DNA of 64,000 nt from Alectoria sarmentosa (Eukaryota; Ascomycota; Lecanoromycetes; Lecanorales; Parmeliaceae): the NCBI GenBank assembly GCA_009733775.1, contig WOGZ01000100.1:1-64000 (forward strand), given 5' to 3'. Shown here in pieces: positions 34,401 through 45,393 of this stretch (within the stretch, counting starts at the first letter, position 1; every line of letters begins with the position of its first letter). Under the pieces are notes generated by a model. It was given only the letters and a program-made list of their open reading frames with translations. It ran no database searches and was not told where the DNA came from. The translations under genes and the position numbers were made by a program.

Positions 34401-36310
34401 AGCGGAAAAGTACAATTCGTTGCCCCCTGAGCAAAAGGTTCGCTTCCAGGAACATCGACGTCTCCAGATGGAAGCTTCTCAGCGTGCTAGTGCGCAACGG
34501 CTCGGCCAGAATATTCAGGGACAAAGGCCTGTTGCAGAAGCTGTGAACCAGACCGTAGTACCAAACGCGGGACGAGATGGACGAGTGAAGGAACTAAGGA
34601 GCGAGGTGATGAGAAGCTTGCCTACTCGGCAGCCCATTCCTATGAGCCCGAATACAAGAGCCCGAATGATTGAGAAACTGAAGAGCGCAGGTGCTATGGC
34701 ACAACGCCTCGAAAGCTCTCTGCCATTATATTTGAGTTTATCGAAAGACGAGGGAATGACTAAAGATTTGCTTCGTTCGGTAGGTAAATTCGTCAAGATG
34801 TTGGAGCCTGCAAACTGACTGTGACTAGCGCATCGCTGTGCAGCAGCAACTCAAAGAGACACAGTCCGGCGATACAAATCCAGTGGACAACTTCACGATG
34901 AGTCTGGATGAGTTAGAAATCATTCAGACTAAGCTACACGAATACTTCCAATTCATGATGTCGGCCAAAGTACCGAAAACAGGTGTCCATGTACCACCGG
35001 CCCAAAATCCACCACAGCAGCAATTGAATGCTGCAAACCTCCAATCTCAGCAAGAAGCGATCAATAAAGCAAGAGCCGCCAACATGCAAAAAAGTCATGC
35101 CAGTAACAGCAACCGAGCACCTGCTGCCCCGACGACGTCGCACGCGCCGTTTTCATTCGGTGGTCAATCTCCTCAGGGTGTTCCACAAATCTACGGATCC
35201 ACAAAGAACGAGCTCACTCAAGAAAAGCTTGTTCTACCTGTCACTAAAAAGAGGAAAAACAACAACGCTGCTAGTCCATCAACGCCGGCACAAGCGCCGA
35301 CTCCTGCAGCTGCGAACAAATTGTCACCTTTTGGAAAGACCGAGTCTCCTGATGCGCAGCGTACGCCAGTGGTGCCGCCCATAATTAAATGCAACGTGGC
35401 ACACTGCGAGACTGGTATGGCTGGCTTTTCAACTAAAGCCGACCTAGAAAAGCACATTGTAGATATCCATGAGCCTAAAGAACCAGTCATCAAAGATCCT
35501 CTCGACGCTGCCGCGTACGCAATTGAAAGCATGCGATTAGCATTGAACCTTGATGAGAACGGGAAGTCTAAGCCGCTACAAGAACAAAAAGCCGAGCCAA
35601 TGCAAGCGCATGCAATGAAAGCTTCGCTATCAGCACAAGATCAAAGCTCCGTCAAGCAAGAAGCTGCAACGCCGATGAGCCGAAATCCAACGCAGACGGG
35701 GCCTTCACCATCTTCCAACTTGCTAAAGACCCCGCAGGCTACAGCAAACATCAAGACCCCAGCCTCTGAAGCCAAATCAACTGGCAAAGACATGAAAATT
35801 ATGGCTTCCGCGAAATCGCCAGCAGTAGCAGCTCTTGACCCATGGGCCAACAGCCACGTCAAGCCCGAATGGTTCAAACAAGTCTTTTCCGAAGTTGCCG
35901 ATCTCAACCGCCCCGTTTCTAATGATTTCATCATCGAATGGCTTGAACGCAACCCGTTCACTCCCTCCACCAGCCCATCCAGTGGGGTCCCATCGAAGGA
36001 CAGCCCCCATAAGAGTGACATTAGCGCCAATGATACCCTCAATATCAATGTCAACGGTGATGATTGGCTTCCGCCCGAGTGGTTTGATGATGGCTTGCCG
36101 AGCGACATGGCCGCATTGGATGTTGGTGACTTTATGGATATGGATTGGGAGGCTACATTTGGAAAGCCCGAGGAGGAAGAAGAGGTGTTGGCGAAGGGCA
36201 AGAGGAGGAGGGAGAGGGATCCATTAGATCCGAGTGATGAGTGGTTGAAGGCCTGGGCGCCAGACAAGTTGGAGGAAGGGAAGAAGAAGGACGCAGGGAG
36301 GAAGCGTTAG
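31491..36310 (+). CDS. MED15: Mediator complex subunit 15 (Gal11-type)
   Basis: Links transcription activators to RNA polymerase II through the Mediator tail. Four exons (31491-31693, 31746-31848, 31897-34779, 34829-36310), 1556 residues. After a short glycine/glutamine leader, SSDIRQHIMRELSSHPTPTGWQ starts a KIX-type activator-binding domain that continues through ALIQQIITQLALVKPEY and the next exon (LTYEARCRAQLKKIYD). Very long Q-, P- and N-rich disordered regions follow, including a (CAG)n-encoded glutamine run near 31966-31989. Two conserved C-terminal blocks are seen: TMSLDELEIIQTKLHEYFQFMM and DPWANSHVKPEWFKQVFSEV...EWL. Between them sits a C2H2-like finger, C-x4-C-x12-H-x4-H (KCNVAHCETG...LEKHIVDIH). 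The C-terminus is basic. Confidence 0.88.
31966..31989 (+). repeat. CAG trinucleotide repeat coding for polyglutamine
   Basis: Eight or so consecutive CAG codons in the Med15 third exon. The pure, uninterrupted run is expected to vary in length between strains. Confidence 0.85.
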
Positions 36311-37286
36311 GTGCGTGAGGGACGATGTGGAGTATTCGAAATTGGAAAGATGCTGTCTCTGTTGTTTCTGACATCCAATGATGCCGTGTTGGACGTGAGC
36401 GATGGTGTTGGGATTTTCTAATTCCTTGACGCTGCCCTATCTGTTGTTTCATCTGCTGGCGTATTTGCGACATCTATGACATATCTGCTTGCTGTATGGG
36501 TCGTTGTTGTGGGGCGTACCACTATCTACTGCATGCGAGGTTGATAGACGAGATACTTTAGATTATCTAAATTGATAGAAATCCAATAGATTAATTCTTT
36601 GCGTATCCCTTTTCTGTGTATGTGTGTCTTATACTAGAAGATTGCGCCGTCACCTATCCCCTCTCCTCAGTCTCCACGAGCAGTCTCCACGAGCTTTATT
36701 ATCACGAGCTTTATTATAGTCTCAGACAAGCGACGCGGTCGACGATAGACAGACGATCAATTCAATTCAATTCAATTCCCTATGTACATTTGTACATTCC
36801 ACACTTGGCCTGCTACGAGGCGACCATGTCCTCCACCACTCTGCTGCTGCTCCGAGGCATCTGCGCTTCGTTTCCGTAGCCTCACTGCCGTGCTCGCTGG
36901 CGACCTATGAGCCCGAGTGAATTTATGGCGAGATGTGCAGGAGGCATGATTGAACTAGGGGGTCGTCCTATCTCATGAAAATTGAGTGATTGAGTGAGTG
37001 CCGACCCGGGAAGGGTGGTACGAGTATCGAATGCCTACGAAACGCTGGCTTCCGGAGAAGTTGGGATTGCACCGCGCACGCGTCAAGCAGTCGCGTTGGA
37101 AAGAGGGTCCAAAGAATCAAGTAGGCGTGAATGCGATGGGGGGGGGCCCTTGACAGCTTTCTGTTTGTGGTTTTGTAGTCGCTGGCTGCGAATTATGTGA
37201 GTTGGTTTCCCAGGGCACTGCTACTGCTATGGCGCGAGAAAGACGTGGAATGGTGAATTGAGTCTACGAAGCTGTCTTTGAAGATG
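36311..37286. other. Convergent intergenic region
   Basis: Holds the 3' ends of Med15 and the SLC35F6-like gene. A triple AATTC repeat lies near 36760-36778 and a G run near 37139-37147. No gene seen. Confidence 0.45.
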
Positions 37287-38640
37287 CTAAGAGTGCTCGA
37301 TCGGTTCCTCGGCTAGCAGTGCTTCCTCTTTGCGCTTCTTGACGCAGGACTTGAGAGGCGGGCTGACGATGTCGTTGAATAAGAAGGTGCCGTAGACCAA
37401 GAGGGCGAAGCCGAGAATCTGAAGCCATTTGAACGTCTCCCAGCCTAAACCCAGCGAGACGATCCAGATGAAGAGTGTGCGGCACGTATCAATCGTCGAT
37501 CTTGCAGTAGCACTAACGGTCCTTGTCACGGATAGACCGAAGAAGTTGAATCCGCCAATGCTGATCATGATCAGCACACTTGACACGGCGATGGCTTTGT
37601 TGTTGGTCATCTCTCGCCATCCTTCTTCGGCGTCGAAATAGCCGTTTCGTCCTTGTTCCGTGCGCCCGACGACTAAGTGTAGGATTATCATCCCAATTAC
37701 TGTGACGATGAAGCCGAATAGGCCTTCCCAGCCTACTACTTTCAAGGGTTCCAGGGCGTATTGTTCTAGAATCCATTCTTCGAGGACGAACTGGGTGGCG
37801 GTGAAGATTTGGGCGAGGGCAATCATTAGGACACCGATGATTGTCCAAAGGGCTTCTGTTGATCTTGCCGTGGTTTTGATATCCTTCACCGCTGCTCTGG
37901 CGAAGAGAAGGCTTGCTTCGACGATGGACCTGGGTTCCGGCTGCGCTTGCGGATTCGGAGCGATGGCGCCTGCTAGACCGACGACAGCGACGCCGAGTAC
38001 CACGATGAATAGGGCTGACCATTGGTAAAGATGGAGCTTGCGGTGGAGGAACATGACGCTGAAAAGTCCGACGAATAGCACCAAGGCTCCGCGCGTCATT
38101 TGATATATACTGGCAGCCACAAACAACAATCCCACATTCATCAGCGTCGTGCCCGCAATGTCGCAGCATGCGGGCAGCGCAAGCAGAATGACTCTCCATC
38201 CAACCAATTCCCTCCTATCATCCGCATTCGACACCAGTGATTTGACGACCGGATTTGCAGCTTCTAGCGCGGAAAATGATCTTCCAAGCTCTTCATTGTC
38301 ATCGTCTTCGTCCGACTCGATACCAGAGTCATGCCCATCAACAGCCGTATATCCGCCAGCGAAAAGTGGGGAGGAAGGTCGCGATATGTAGCGTTTGTAG
38401 AGATGATGGCCGAAGACGACGAGCCAGCAGGCGGCTTCGCCGATGAACATTTGAGCGGTTTGGATCACGGGCATGGAGAAGCGGCGGATCTCCGAGGGGT
38501 CGGATGAGTCGCAGTTGGCGACGCATTGGAGGTCCTGGGTTTGTTTGTTAGATTTCACGAGGCTATGGTGGCTGGATAAAAGGGTGATCAACCTGGTATT
38601 TGGACAGCAGGGTGTTGCAGACGCCTGTGAGTAGCATCAT
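37287..38640 (-). CDS. SLC35F6-like drug/metabolite-type transporter
   Basis: Two exons (38640-38593 and 38534-37287), 431 residues from the chosen start. About nine to ten hydrophobic helices with family landmarks: TGVCNTLLSKYQDLQCV at the N-terminus, QTAQMFIGEAACWLVV, an acidic loop (ESDEDDDNEELG), ALPACCDIAGTTLMNVGLLFVAASIYQMTRGALVLFVGLFSVMFL, then a second EamA-like half with ALAQIFTATQFVLEE and TRTVSATARSTIDTCRTLFIWIVSL. Animal SLC35F6 resides in lysosomal and mitochondrial membranes; the substrate is unknown. The natural N-terminus appears to be MANQVMVPFLVA joined directly to MMLLTG, but one extra base near 38640 breaks that frame. I therefore start at the downstream ATG pair and flag the shift. 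Confidence 0.8.
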
Positions 38641-39159
38641 GGCGACAAGGAAGGGGACCATGACTTGATTCGCCATCGTTGCGGATGCTGGACAGGGTGG
38701 TTGCGACGGTCGTTGTTTGTGAGAGCCCTGGATGGGCGAGATATGAATGCTGGGTTACGTTATGGTCATGGAAAGAGCATGGGACGGCAGTCTCGTGCTT
38801 TGGTCATTTGTTTCAAATTTGAGGTAATGCTCCCGACGCTCTCGACGTCCGGGTTTGTTGATGGCTTCCGGAGTTTAACCGGGCGTGGCTGTGAGCTAGT
38901 GAAGTCACGTGAGAGTAGATATCTTTTCGGTCATCAGAACGACGCAAGACTCGGTAAACATTTAGAAATGATTCGTTTGGCTCTTCTAGATCGCCTTATA
39001 GCAGCCAAAAGCTTTTGAACCATCCCGTTCGAATTCAAGCGCACGCCAGTAATAGTATCAAACCAGCAATGTAGCAACACCAATGGTGCCCGCTATCAGA
39101 CGAGAACGTATTGATAGCATAGAGAGAATGACACGCCTAGTCTCCTAGAATCATTATGG
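38641..39159. other. Intergenic region with the apparent frameshifted N-terminus of the transporter gene
   Basis: Positions 38641-38677 encode MANQVMVPFLVA in the frame that would precede the transporter's first helix if one base were absent. The remainder is presumed promoter with no other gene seen. Confidence 0.45.
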
Positions 39160-40176
39160 TCATCGCTCTTGTCTCAGCCCCAGCAACCCAATTGCCGCTT
39201 TTCCTCGAACAGCGCTGCTCGTCAGGTTATCTTCAGCCTCGTAGCGTCTTTTGGATATCCGCTCATCACTGCCAGGCGGACTGCTGAGCTGTTCTTGAGC
39301 ATTCGATACCCTCTGCCGTGGCAATGCCGGGGTTCTGAAAACCTCGGGACTTTCTTTCTGGGCACTATGGTCTGGCGAGCATGGGGGTGATGAGAGATCC
39401 TGGGGACGTGCAATCATTCGTGCTGAAAAGGCTGTGGGAATCAGGACCGGCGCGGGCAGCAGTTTGGGCAATAACGGCTGCTCATTTTGCTTCAGTGTGG
39501 AGTCTTGAGACGGCAATGCCTCGTTTCGCGAGATACGGAGTTGCGATAGGGGAAGATTGGTCTGGTTCGTCTGAACTTTGAAATGGGCAAGCCGTAGTCG
39601 GAGTCGCAGCGTCTCGGCATGCTGGAGACGATTTAGCAGAATCCAAAATTGGGCTCAAGACATTGTTGGCTCACCTGACTTATCCTCGATCGCAATGGCT
39701 GCGTCACCTCTGTAGCTGCGGTCTGCTGAGACACCATTGTATCGTCCGGATCAAAGTCAACGACTGAAGACATTGCAGAGTCCTTGTAGCTGTGTTGCGA
39801 GTCACCCTCGCCCATCTCTTCTACTAGCTCTTCCGTCATACTGTCGACTTGTATATGAGGGGCAGATGAAGAGACAGACACTGCTCCCGATCGTGCTGGC
39901 TGAGTCTGGCACAAAATTTAAGCGAACTGCTTCGAGCTCAGGGAACGCGTGGCTCACCTGTCCCAACGGAGCGTCGTCTTTCAGGATACTCTGAGAGCGG
40001 GCAGGCGACACTCGGACGCGAGACGTAGATTGGGCGTATTCCGGCTCCTCCACTTCTTGTATCTGCCTTTTGTGACCCATCGATGCTTTTCCCACTGTGG
40101 TCATACTAGAGGGCGTGCCGAGCGTGTTGACAGGGAGGTCAACAAGAGCGCGACGTGAGGGTGAAGACTGTGCCAT
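39160..40176 (-). CDS. Whi5/Nrm1-type G1/S transcriptional repressor
   Basis: Three exons (40176-39958, 39905-39675, 39621-39160), 303 residues. The key feature is the GTB motif RLRLRLAHFKVQTNQTNLPL, which starts right after the second intron (HAETLRLRL...). This short helix is the hallmark of Whi5, Srl3 and Nrm1, which bind SBF/MBF transcription complexes and repress G1/S genes until phosphorylated by cyclin-CDK. The rest is disordered and rich in S/T-P sites (for example SPARSQS, SSPPCSPD, FRTPALP, SSPPGSDER), fitting CDK control. It cannot be assigned to Whi5 rather than Nrm1 from sequence. Both splice junctions are in frame and preserve the motif. Confidence 0.78.
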
Positions 40177-42909
40177 GGTCAAAATTCTGGTGTCTTGGTC
40201 AATCAGCAAACCCTAGAGGGTAGGAGTTTACCTCCACTCATTGGGAGTGGAAGCGTACTGTGAACAGTGTGAAAGACCCGGGGGGGAAGAGCAGACGAAG
40301 CTTGGAGCCAAGTGAGTGCCTTGTCAACGGCGCATTGAGCAGCCGTGATAGTCAAATAAATGATGTTGTTGTATGAATGTGAGTTAAGTGCCGAGTATAG
40401 CGCGTTAGCAGGCTTTGTGCGTAAACAAGCACGTAGAGATGATATTCTCGCGTTGTATGTACTTATTATTCTGAAGCTAAAAAGCTTCAATCCGCGAGAA
40501 TAACGGAGATATGGTAGATGTTCGGACCGATCTCCTTGGCATTGATGAGTCAGCTGGTCGTATCTTGTGCATGATCGTTCAGTACTCCATGCAAATATCA
40601 TACTCGTATCATCTCTCCAGCCCGTTGTTAGGCATTTTCATCTTACGAACGAGAGCATATCGACTATGCCTTGAAAGAAGTCAAAGAGAAGGTTTGATCG
40701 AGTCTAGACATCGAATCCCTATCTCAGTGTGCGCTATCAGCATATAAATGAACTTTCAGAAGTACTTATTTCTACGCAGGAGTCATTCAAAGAAATATAG
40801 AGAAGCGATAACAAACAGCTGAAGTCTTCTGGGCTGCCGAATTCTCAGTTGACCTGGTCAACAGACATTCACTGCAGATTTGGACGATTGAACCTCTTGG
40901 ATGTGTACGCAGTCAGACACTCCAGCGATCGAGACTGGCATTTCTTTGGCAGGTGGCCGATGCCAAAGTACAATTGAGAAAACCGTTGTCATCGACTTGC
41001 CTCACACAGGGACTTCTTGTTTCGCCAAGACATAATAGATTTGCTGCCAAGGTACGGGTTTATTGACGAGAGACCGTCACTTCGGATGGAGCTGCAGGAT
41101 TGGCTCTGTTTGTGATTTGCGGTCTCTATCATGCTGCCAGCCTAGCCCCTTTGTTTCGCGTTCGATTCTCACCCTAGTCCAAGGCCGTGTCTGAGCCCCT
41201 TGACCGTGTTATGTGCTGTCTGTTGTTGCGTTGCTCATTGCATGCGGGAGTTAGATTCCCTCTGACGAAAACCTTCCGACCCCTATAAGTATATGGTTTG
41301 CAACGATTCGATTGGTTCAACGCTTTCATTTCCGCTACTATCCGATTATGTGAATCATTCCAATGCGACCTTGGGGATTTGGTGGTAACATTAGCGTAGA
41401 GACCTATATATTGAAATATCAGGTATGGAATATGAAGAATGGATTGATTGTCTCTAAAGTTCTCCTGAAGCAGTCCTCTATGTAGTACAAAAGTATGTGG
41501 CTGGCCAGATAACGGCCGGAGGAGCCTCGGAACCAACCACTTTCAACACTATAGCCAGCTTACAACTTTATTGGTCAAATATACCGTTCGATACGAGATG
41601 CTGCCAAAAAGCAGGCATCCGGTCGTCCATGCCGAGGCTTAGATCTCCGGCATTATGTTCAAGGTTGAGTAGTCCGAGATGATGCAGCATTGGTCGTAGA
41701 TTGATTTCTTGCCTAGAATGATTGAGGTGACACTCACAACCAGGGCGCCCGATAGTCCGGCCACATGGTCAGAAGGCCTCGACTGAAGCGAATCGAAGCT
41801 AGTTGCACAGGCCGCAGTCTTTCCGCCGTCTACACCAGCGAAATAATACTCTAAAGCTTTCACAGTCCCCTCGTTCAAAATGAGCTTTTTTCAGTCTCTT
41901 TGTTCAAGTTACTACACTCCAATTCACACCAACTAGGAGGCGGACCATCGGGCCGAGGCGGCGACTGCTCAGAACTAGTCTTCAGGCATTGAAGACCGAG
42001 GCACCGCTCGAGGAACTGGATCAACCTTCTATGAGTCATGAGGCGCAGCCACAGACTGGAGATGGTGTTCTCGGCTGCAACCCTTCCATCTACCACATCG
42101 GAAATTTGAATCATCTCGGAGAGCGCACTGAGTATTTGCTGTAAATGAAGTATGTGTCTGCACTCTTTATTTAACCCGAGAATCCAGTATACTCTTCATC
42201 TAGCAACGTTTTGTCGTGGTTTTCACAACGCCCAGGAAGTGTTTTTTCTCATCGTCTACGATTTCTAAACAAAATGGTGCCGCACACGTTAATTTAAAAA
42301 CTTCCACGAGGCTCACATTAGAGCGGTTCCAAATTCCATGGCTCTTTTTAATCACGTAGCTTCTTAGGAATCTTGGAATTCCGCTCACAGTATGGCTTTC
42401 TACTACGCAAGGTCCTCCTCGGAGGAATCCGGGCGTAGGGTCGTAGGTATACCACACCCCCCAAGTAACGTCTACCAATATTGCAATGTACATGAAGAAC
42501 ATGGTCAAATTCAATAGAAGCTTGACATCACCAAAAAGGATGCTGCTGCATCTGATGACGTTGTGGATGCAAGCCAACGCGTCTGACCGCTCTGGTTCTA
42601 TATGCCGTGCTTCTTGATATGCGCTTCTTAGCATCCATTGCTACTTTTCCAAGTTGCTCGATTCGTCCAAGACGGGCAGCCCCTAGAGTCCTGACCGACC
42701 ATCCTTCCCCCATCCCCACACACACTTCATAATCAGAGATGTCCTTGGAGACTTCGGATCGGGTCTTGGCACTGTCGAAATACAAATTCCTCCCAACCCC
42801 CACAGCAGCGACACATTCCCTGCCTACCTATCTCTACCTTCTTCGCATGTCTGGAGAAGTACCTTTCCAACCTTTCACAAATAGCTGCACAATACTTCCT
42901 GCAGCCATC
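40177..42909. other. 2.7 kb intergenic region, start of a gene-poor zone
   Basis: Only short or unconvincing frames. A 144-residue minus-strand frame at 42200-42634 has one hydrophobic stretch but no recognisable family. No tRNA or rRNA gene was recognised. Confidence 0.5.
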
Positions 42910-43663
42910 ATGCGTTTATTTTCATTTCTAGCTCCATTGATACTACTCGCTGGGCAAGCAGCCCTGATCTCTGCAGCCCTTACAGTAGACTAGATCCTCG
43001 ATCTTCTCACGACGGCCACTTCCGACACCAATAATGCCGTCGATGACGCTTCGGCTATCACGCTCGTCAATGCTGCACTCGACTACAATGTGCGTTCTTC
43101 CATTTCCAATACCCTCCGACCCAGTGTAAGTAGCACCACGTTACAGACCATCGTGACTGACAGCGACAACATAGCCAACGAGCTCAATACGGACATTAAC
43201 GACGTTTAAGGAAGCGCAGACTTTCTTGTCAGAGCCTTCTGAGACCACAATCGCTGAATAAGTCAGCCAGGTAGGCATTCTACTCTTTGCTCTCGCATGT
43301 CCGGCCCATTTCGTTCTAACAGTGCGTGATCATTCTTTTACAGCTCACCGATGCTCTTATCAAGTATTACAATACGCTGGAAGACAAAGCCCCCGATTTC
43401 CTGGTCCCGTCCCAAAAATCCGCCATCGTGGCCTCGGGCACGGCTCTGAAGAACGGCGCTCAAGTAAGTCATCCACAAATTTCCGCTTTCTGGCAGAGAA
43501 TCCATCCCGCAATGCTGACAAAGACGACGCGCAACAGTCTTTCCTCAACTCCGTCGCCGGCATCACCACAGATCCTGACCTTGATGGCGCTGAAGAGGGG
43601 CAGATTGCTAACGTGGTGGATGCGTTTGATGACTTCACTGATGCCTATGGAGACGGTGTTTAA
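42910..43663 (+). pseudogene. HsbA-family cell-wall/secreted protein gene with two in-frame stops
   Basis: Four exons (42910-43089, 43175-43270, 43344-43463, 43538-43663) make a continuous 173-codon frame. It begins with a signal peptide (MRLFSFLAPLILLAGQAALISA) followed by an alpha-helical region like hydrophobic surface binding protein A/galactomannoprotein: ILDLLTTATSDTNNAV, QLTDALIKYYNTLEDKAPDF, and IANVVDAFDDFTDAYGDGV at the end. TAG at 42991-42993 and TAA at 43259-43261 interrupt it; both sit where glutamine would be natural (VD-stop-ILDLL and AE-stop-VSQLTD). HsbA-type proteins coat hydrophobic surfaces and help cutinase recruitment in Aspergillus. An alternative acceptor at 43163 would put exon 2 in another frame and add a stop, so the model with fewest defects was chosen. 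Confidence 0.65.
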
Positions 43664-45219
43664 GATCCAAGCCGCTGCCTGAGCGACTCTGGCAAAGCAG
43701 TCTTATGAAGCACAATGAGTCGAGGCGTTTACGAGCTTGCTTGTTGGGTTTGCAGATTTCCGCCTTCATTTCTCCTACCCCCTGCCTTGTCGCCGCCATT
43801 CGGTCTGCACTAGTAGATCCATCATTCTGGACACTGCTCAGCCATATGCATCTGAGTATGTAGATTCTCAACAAATGCGCCCTCGCTAGCGTGTGACATT
43901 TCGGTGCAAAGTCCGTCCGACATGAGTCGCTGGCTTGTATGCAAGTAAAGAAATCCCCAGGACCCGAACAAAACTGAGAAAATTAATCCTTTTCGTTTCT
44001 TCAAAAAGCCCCTTTGTAGGAAGATTTGGAAGGAATTCGCCCAGATCGTTTCGTTGTCCATCACACCGTCATCATCGTCGTCCAGACGTCGCTCATCGGA
44101 GTGGGCGAGCATTTCGAGTCTTGCTCTCTCGCTCAACGCCGTTTCTTGGACTTCGGCGAAGGCTCGGTCTGTGCTTGCTTATGAACTTGGGGCTGCATGG
44201 GCTTCGGGAAGCAATGGCTTTGGGTGAGTCAGGGGTGGATTGGGTGGCGTGTGTGTGTGGGTTGAAAGCGCGGTTCGGGTCGGTTGGGAGGGGGGGGGGT
44301 TTGGAGTATGTGTGTTTTTAGGTTCTGGAACTCACTTGCGCGAATCGTGCTTTGGATTGGCGGTTTTACTCTAGCTGGAGGGGAGTTGGATTACTCGTCA
44401 AGGTTAATTAGTGGTGGGTTTGCTGTAAAGGGAATGAGAATAAAGAATTGCTGTAGAGGTAAAGTAATTACATGTGAATGAAATCGTAAAGGGCGATGGG
44501 TGGGTTAATAATAAAAGTTTGCGCCGATCGCCTCGGGGACTTTTTCCTTCTTGTTTTTCTGACTGGCAGTTGTTGCGACGAGCGACGGTGAGCTATAGCA
44601 CCGACTCTAAGACACGGGCGCCACGTAAAACTTTTGGAAAAAAGGAGTGACGGCTGGAGCTACAGTATCGGTTTCCACAGCACAAGATGTGAACAAACGG
44701 TATACTACTAGAAGCTGATCCAGCAAGTTTTTTTTTTTTTTTTTTGGAGCGAGAAGCACGACTTGTCATGCTGCATCGATTTTCGATTTCTCGGCTCGGA
44801 AGATGCATAAGTATATGGGCGAGAAGCCGAATTGCGGAGGAAGCAGGGGGTGAGGGTGAGTATTTGAGGTGAAGCACACCTGCGGTGTCATGGGATAAGA
44901 AAATGAAAAAGGAACACGGCCAAGGGAGGAAATTGGAGATGAGCGTCTGTCTGTCATTTAGCCTAGTCATGCGGACGAGGAGGCTGTGATCGGGGATTAT
45001 TTCAATGACTGCAATTTATCATCCATTCTTCGTAAGTACTTGCTTAGGTAGTTGATGATGCTGACTAGACTGATGTATATATTCCCAAAGAATGAAAAAA
45101 TCATCGTGAATGGAATAGTTCAGAGGCATCGGTGTGCGCAGCACCCTCTTTCCTTCTTACTGATCATCTGGTTCGTGCTTTGCATTCAATCTTCTTGCGA
45201 CGATTCGTTTTTCTCGAAC
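43664..45219. other. Gene-free region with homopolymer tracts
   Basis: Includes a run of 18 T (44728-44745) and a G run near 44289-44298. Open frames are short and featureless. Confidence 0.45.
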
Positions 45220-45393
45220 ATGAGAGCTTTTTTTTTCAACGTCGTTTTCCGATTCTTTGGTTGTGTTTTGGCCATCCCCGCTTTGGCTAGGGCCGATTCG
45301 ACGGGCAACGCGAGCTCGGGTGGCGTATCCAGCATGTTCGAGAGGGACCGTTGTTGGGATTCCGGGAAGGATTTGAGTCAATGTGATTGTTAA
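45220..45393 (+). CDS. Possible small secreted peptide (57 residues)
   Basis: ATG at 45220 begins a frame with a hydrophobic, phenylalanine-rich leader ending LAIPALARA, a plausible signal peptide, then a short tail with three cysteines ending RCWDSGKDLSQCDC. The frame is open upstream to 45052 without a better start. No family recognised, and chance translation of a T-rich tract is quite possible. Confidence 0.2.
   Translation: MRAFFFNVVFRFFGCVLAIPALARADSTGNASSGGVSSMFERDRCWDSGKDLSQCDC

Noticed and set aside
35641..36267. 208-residue frame antisense to Med15
   Set aside because: Overlaps conserved Med15 coding sequence on the other strand and has no recognisable motif.
41100..41200. tRNA-like sequence around GTTCGATTC
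   Set aside because: A box-B-like word is present but the flanking bases do not form T-arm or acceptor stems.
42200..42634. 144-residue minus-strand frame with a hydrophobic stretch
   Set aside because: No recognisable family, no convincing neighbouring exon, and an AT/GC pattern like the surrounding non-coding DNA.
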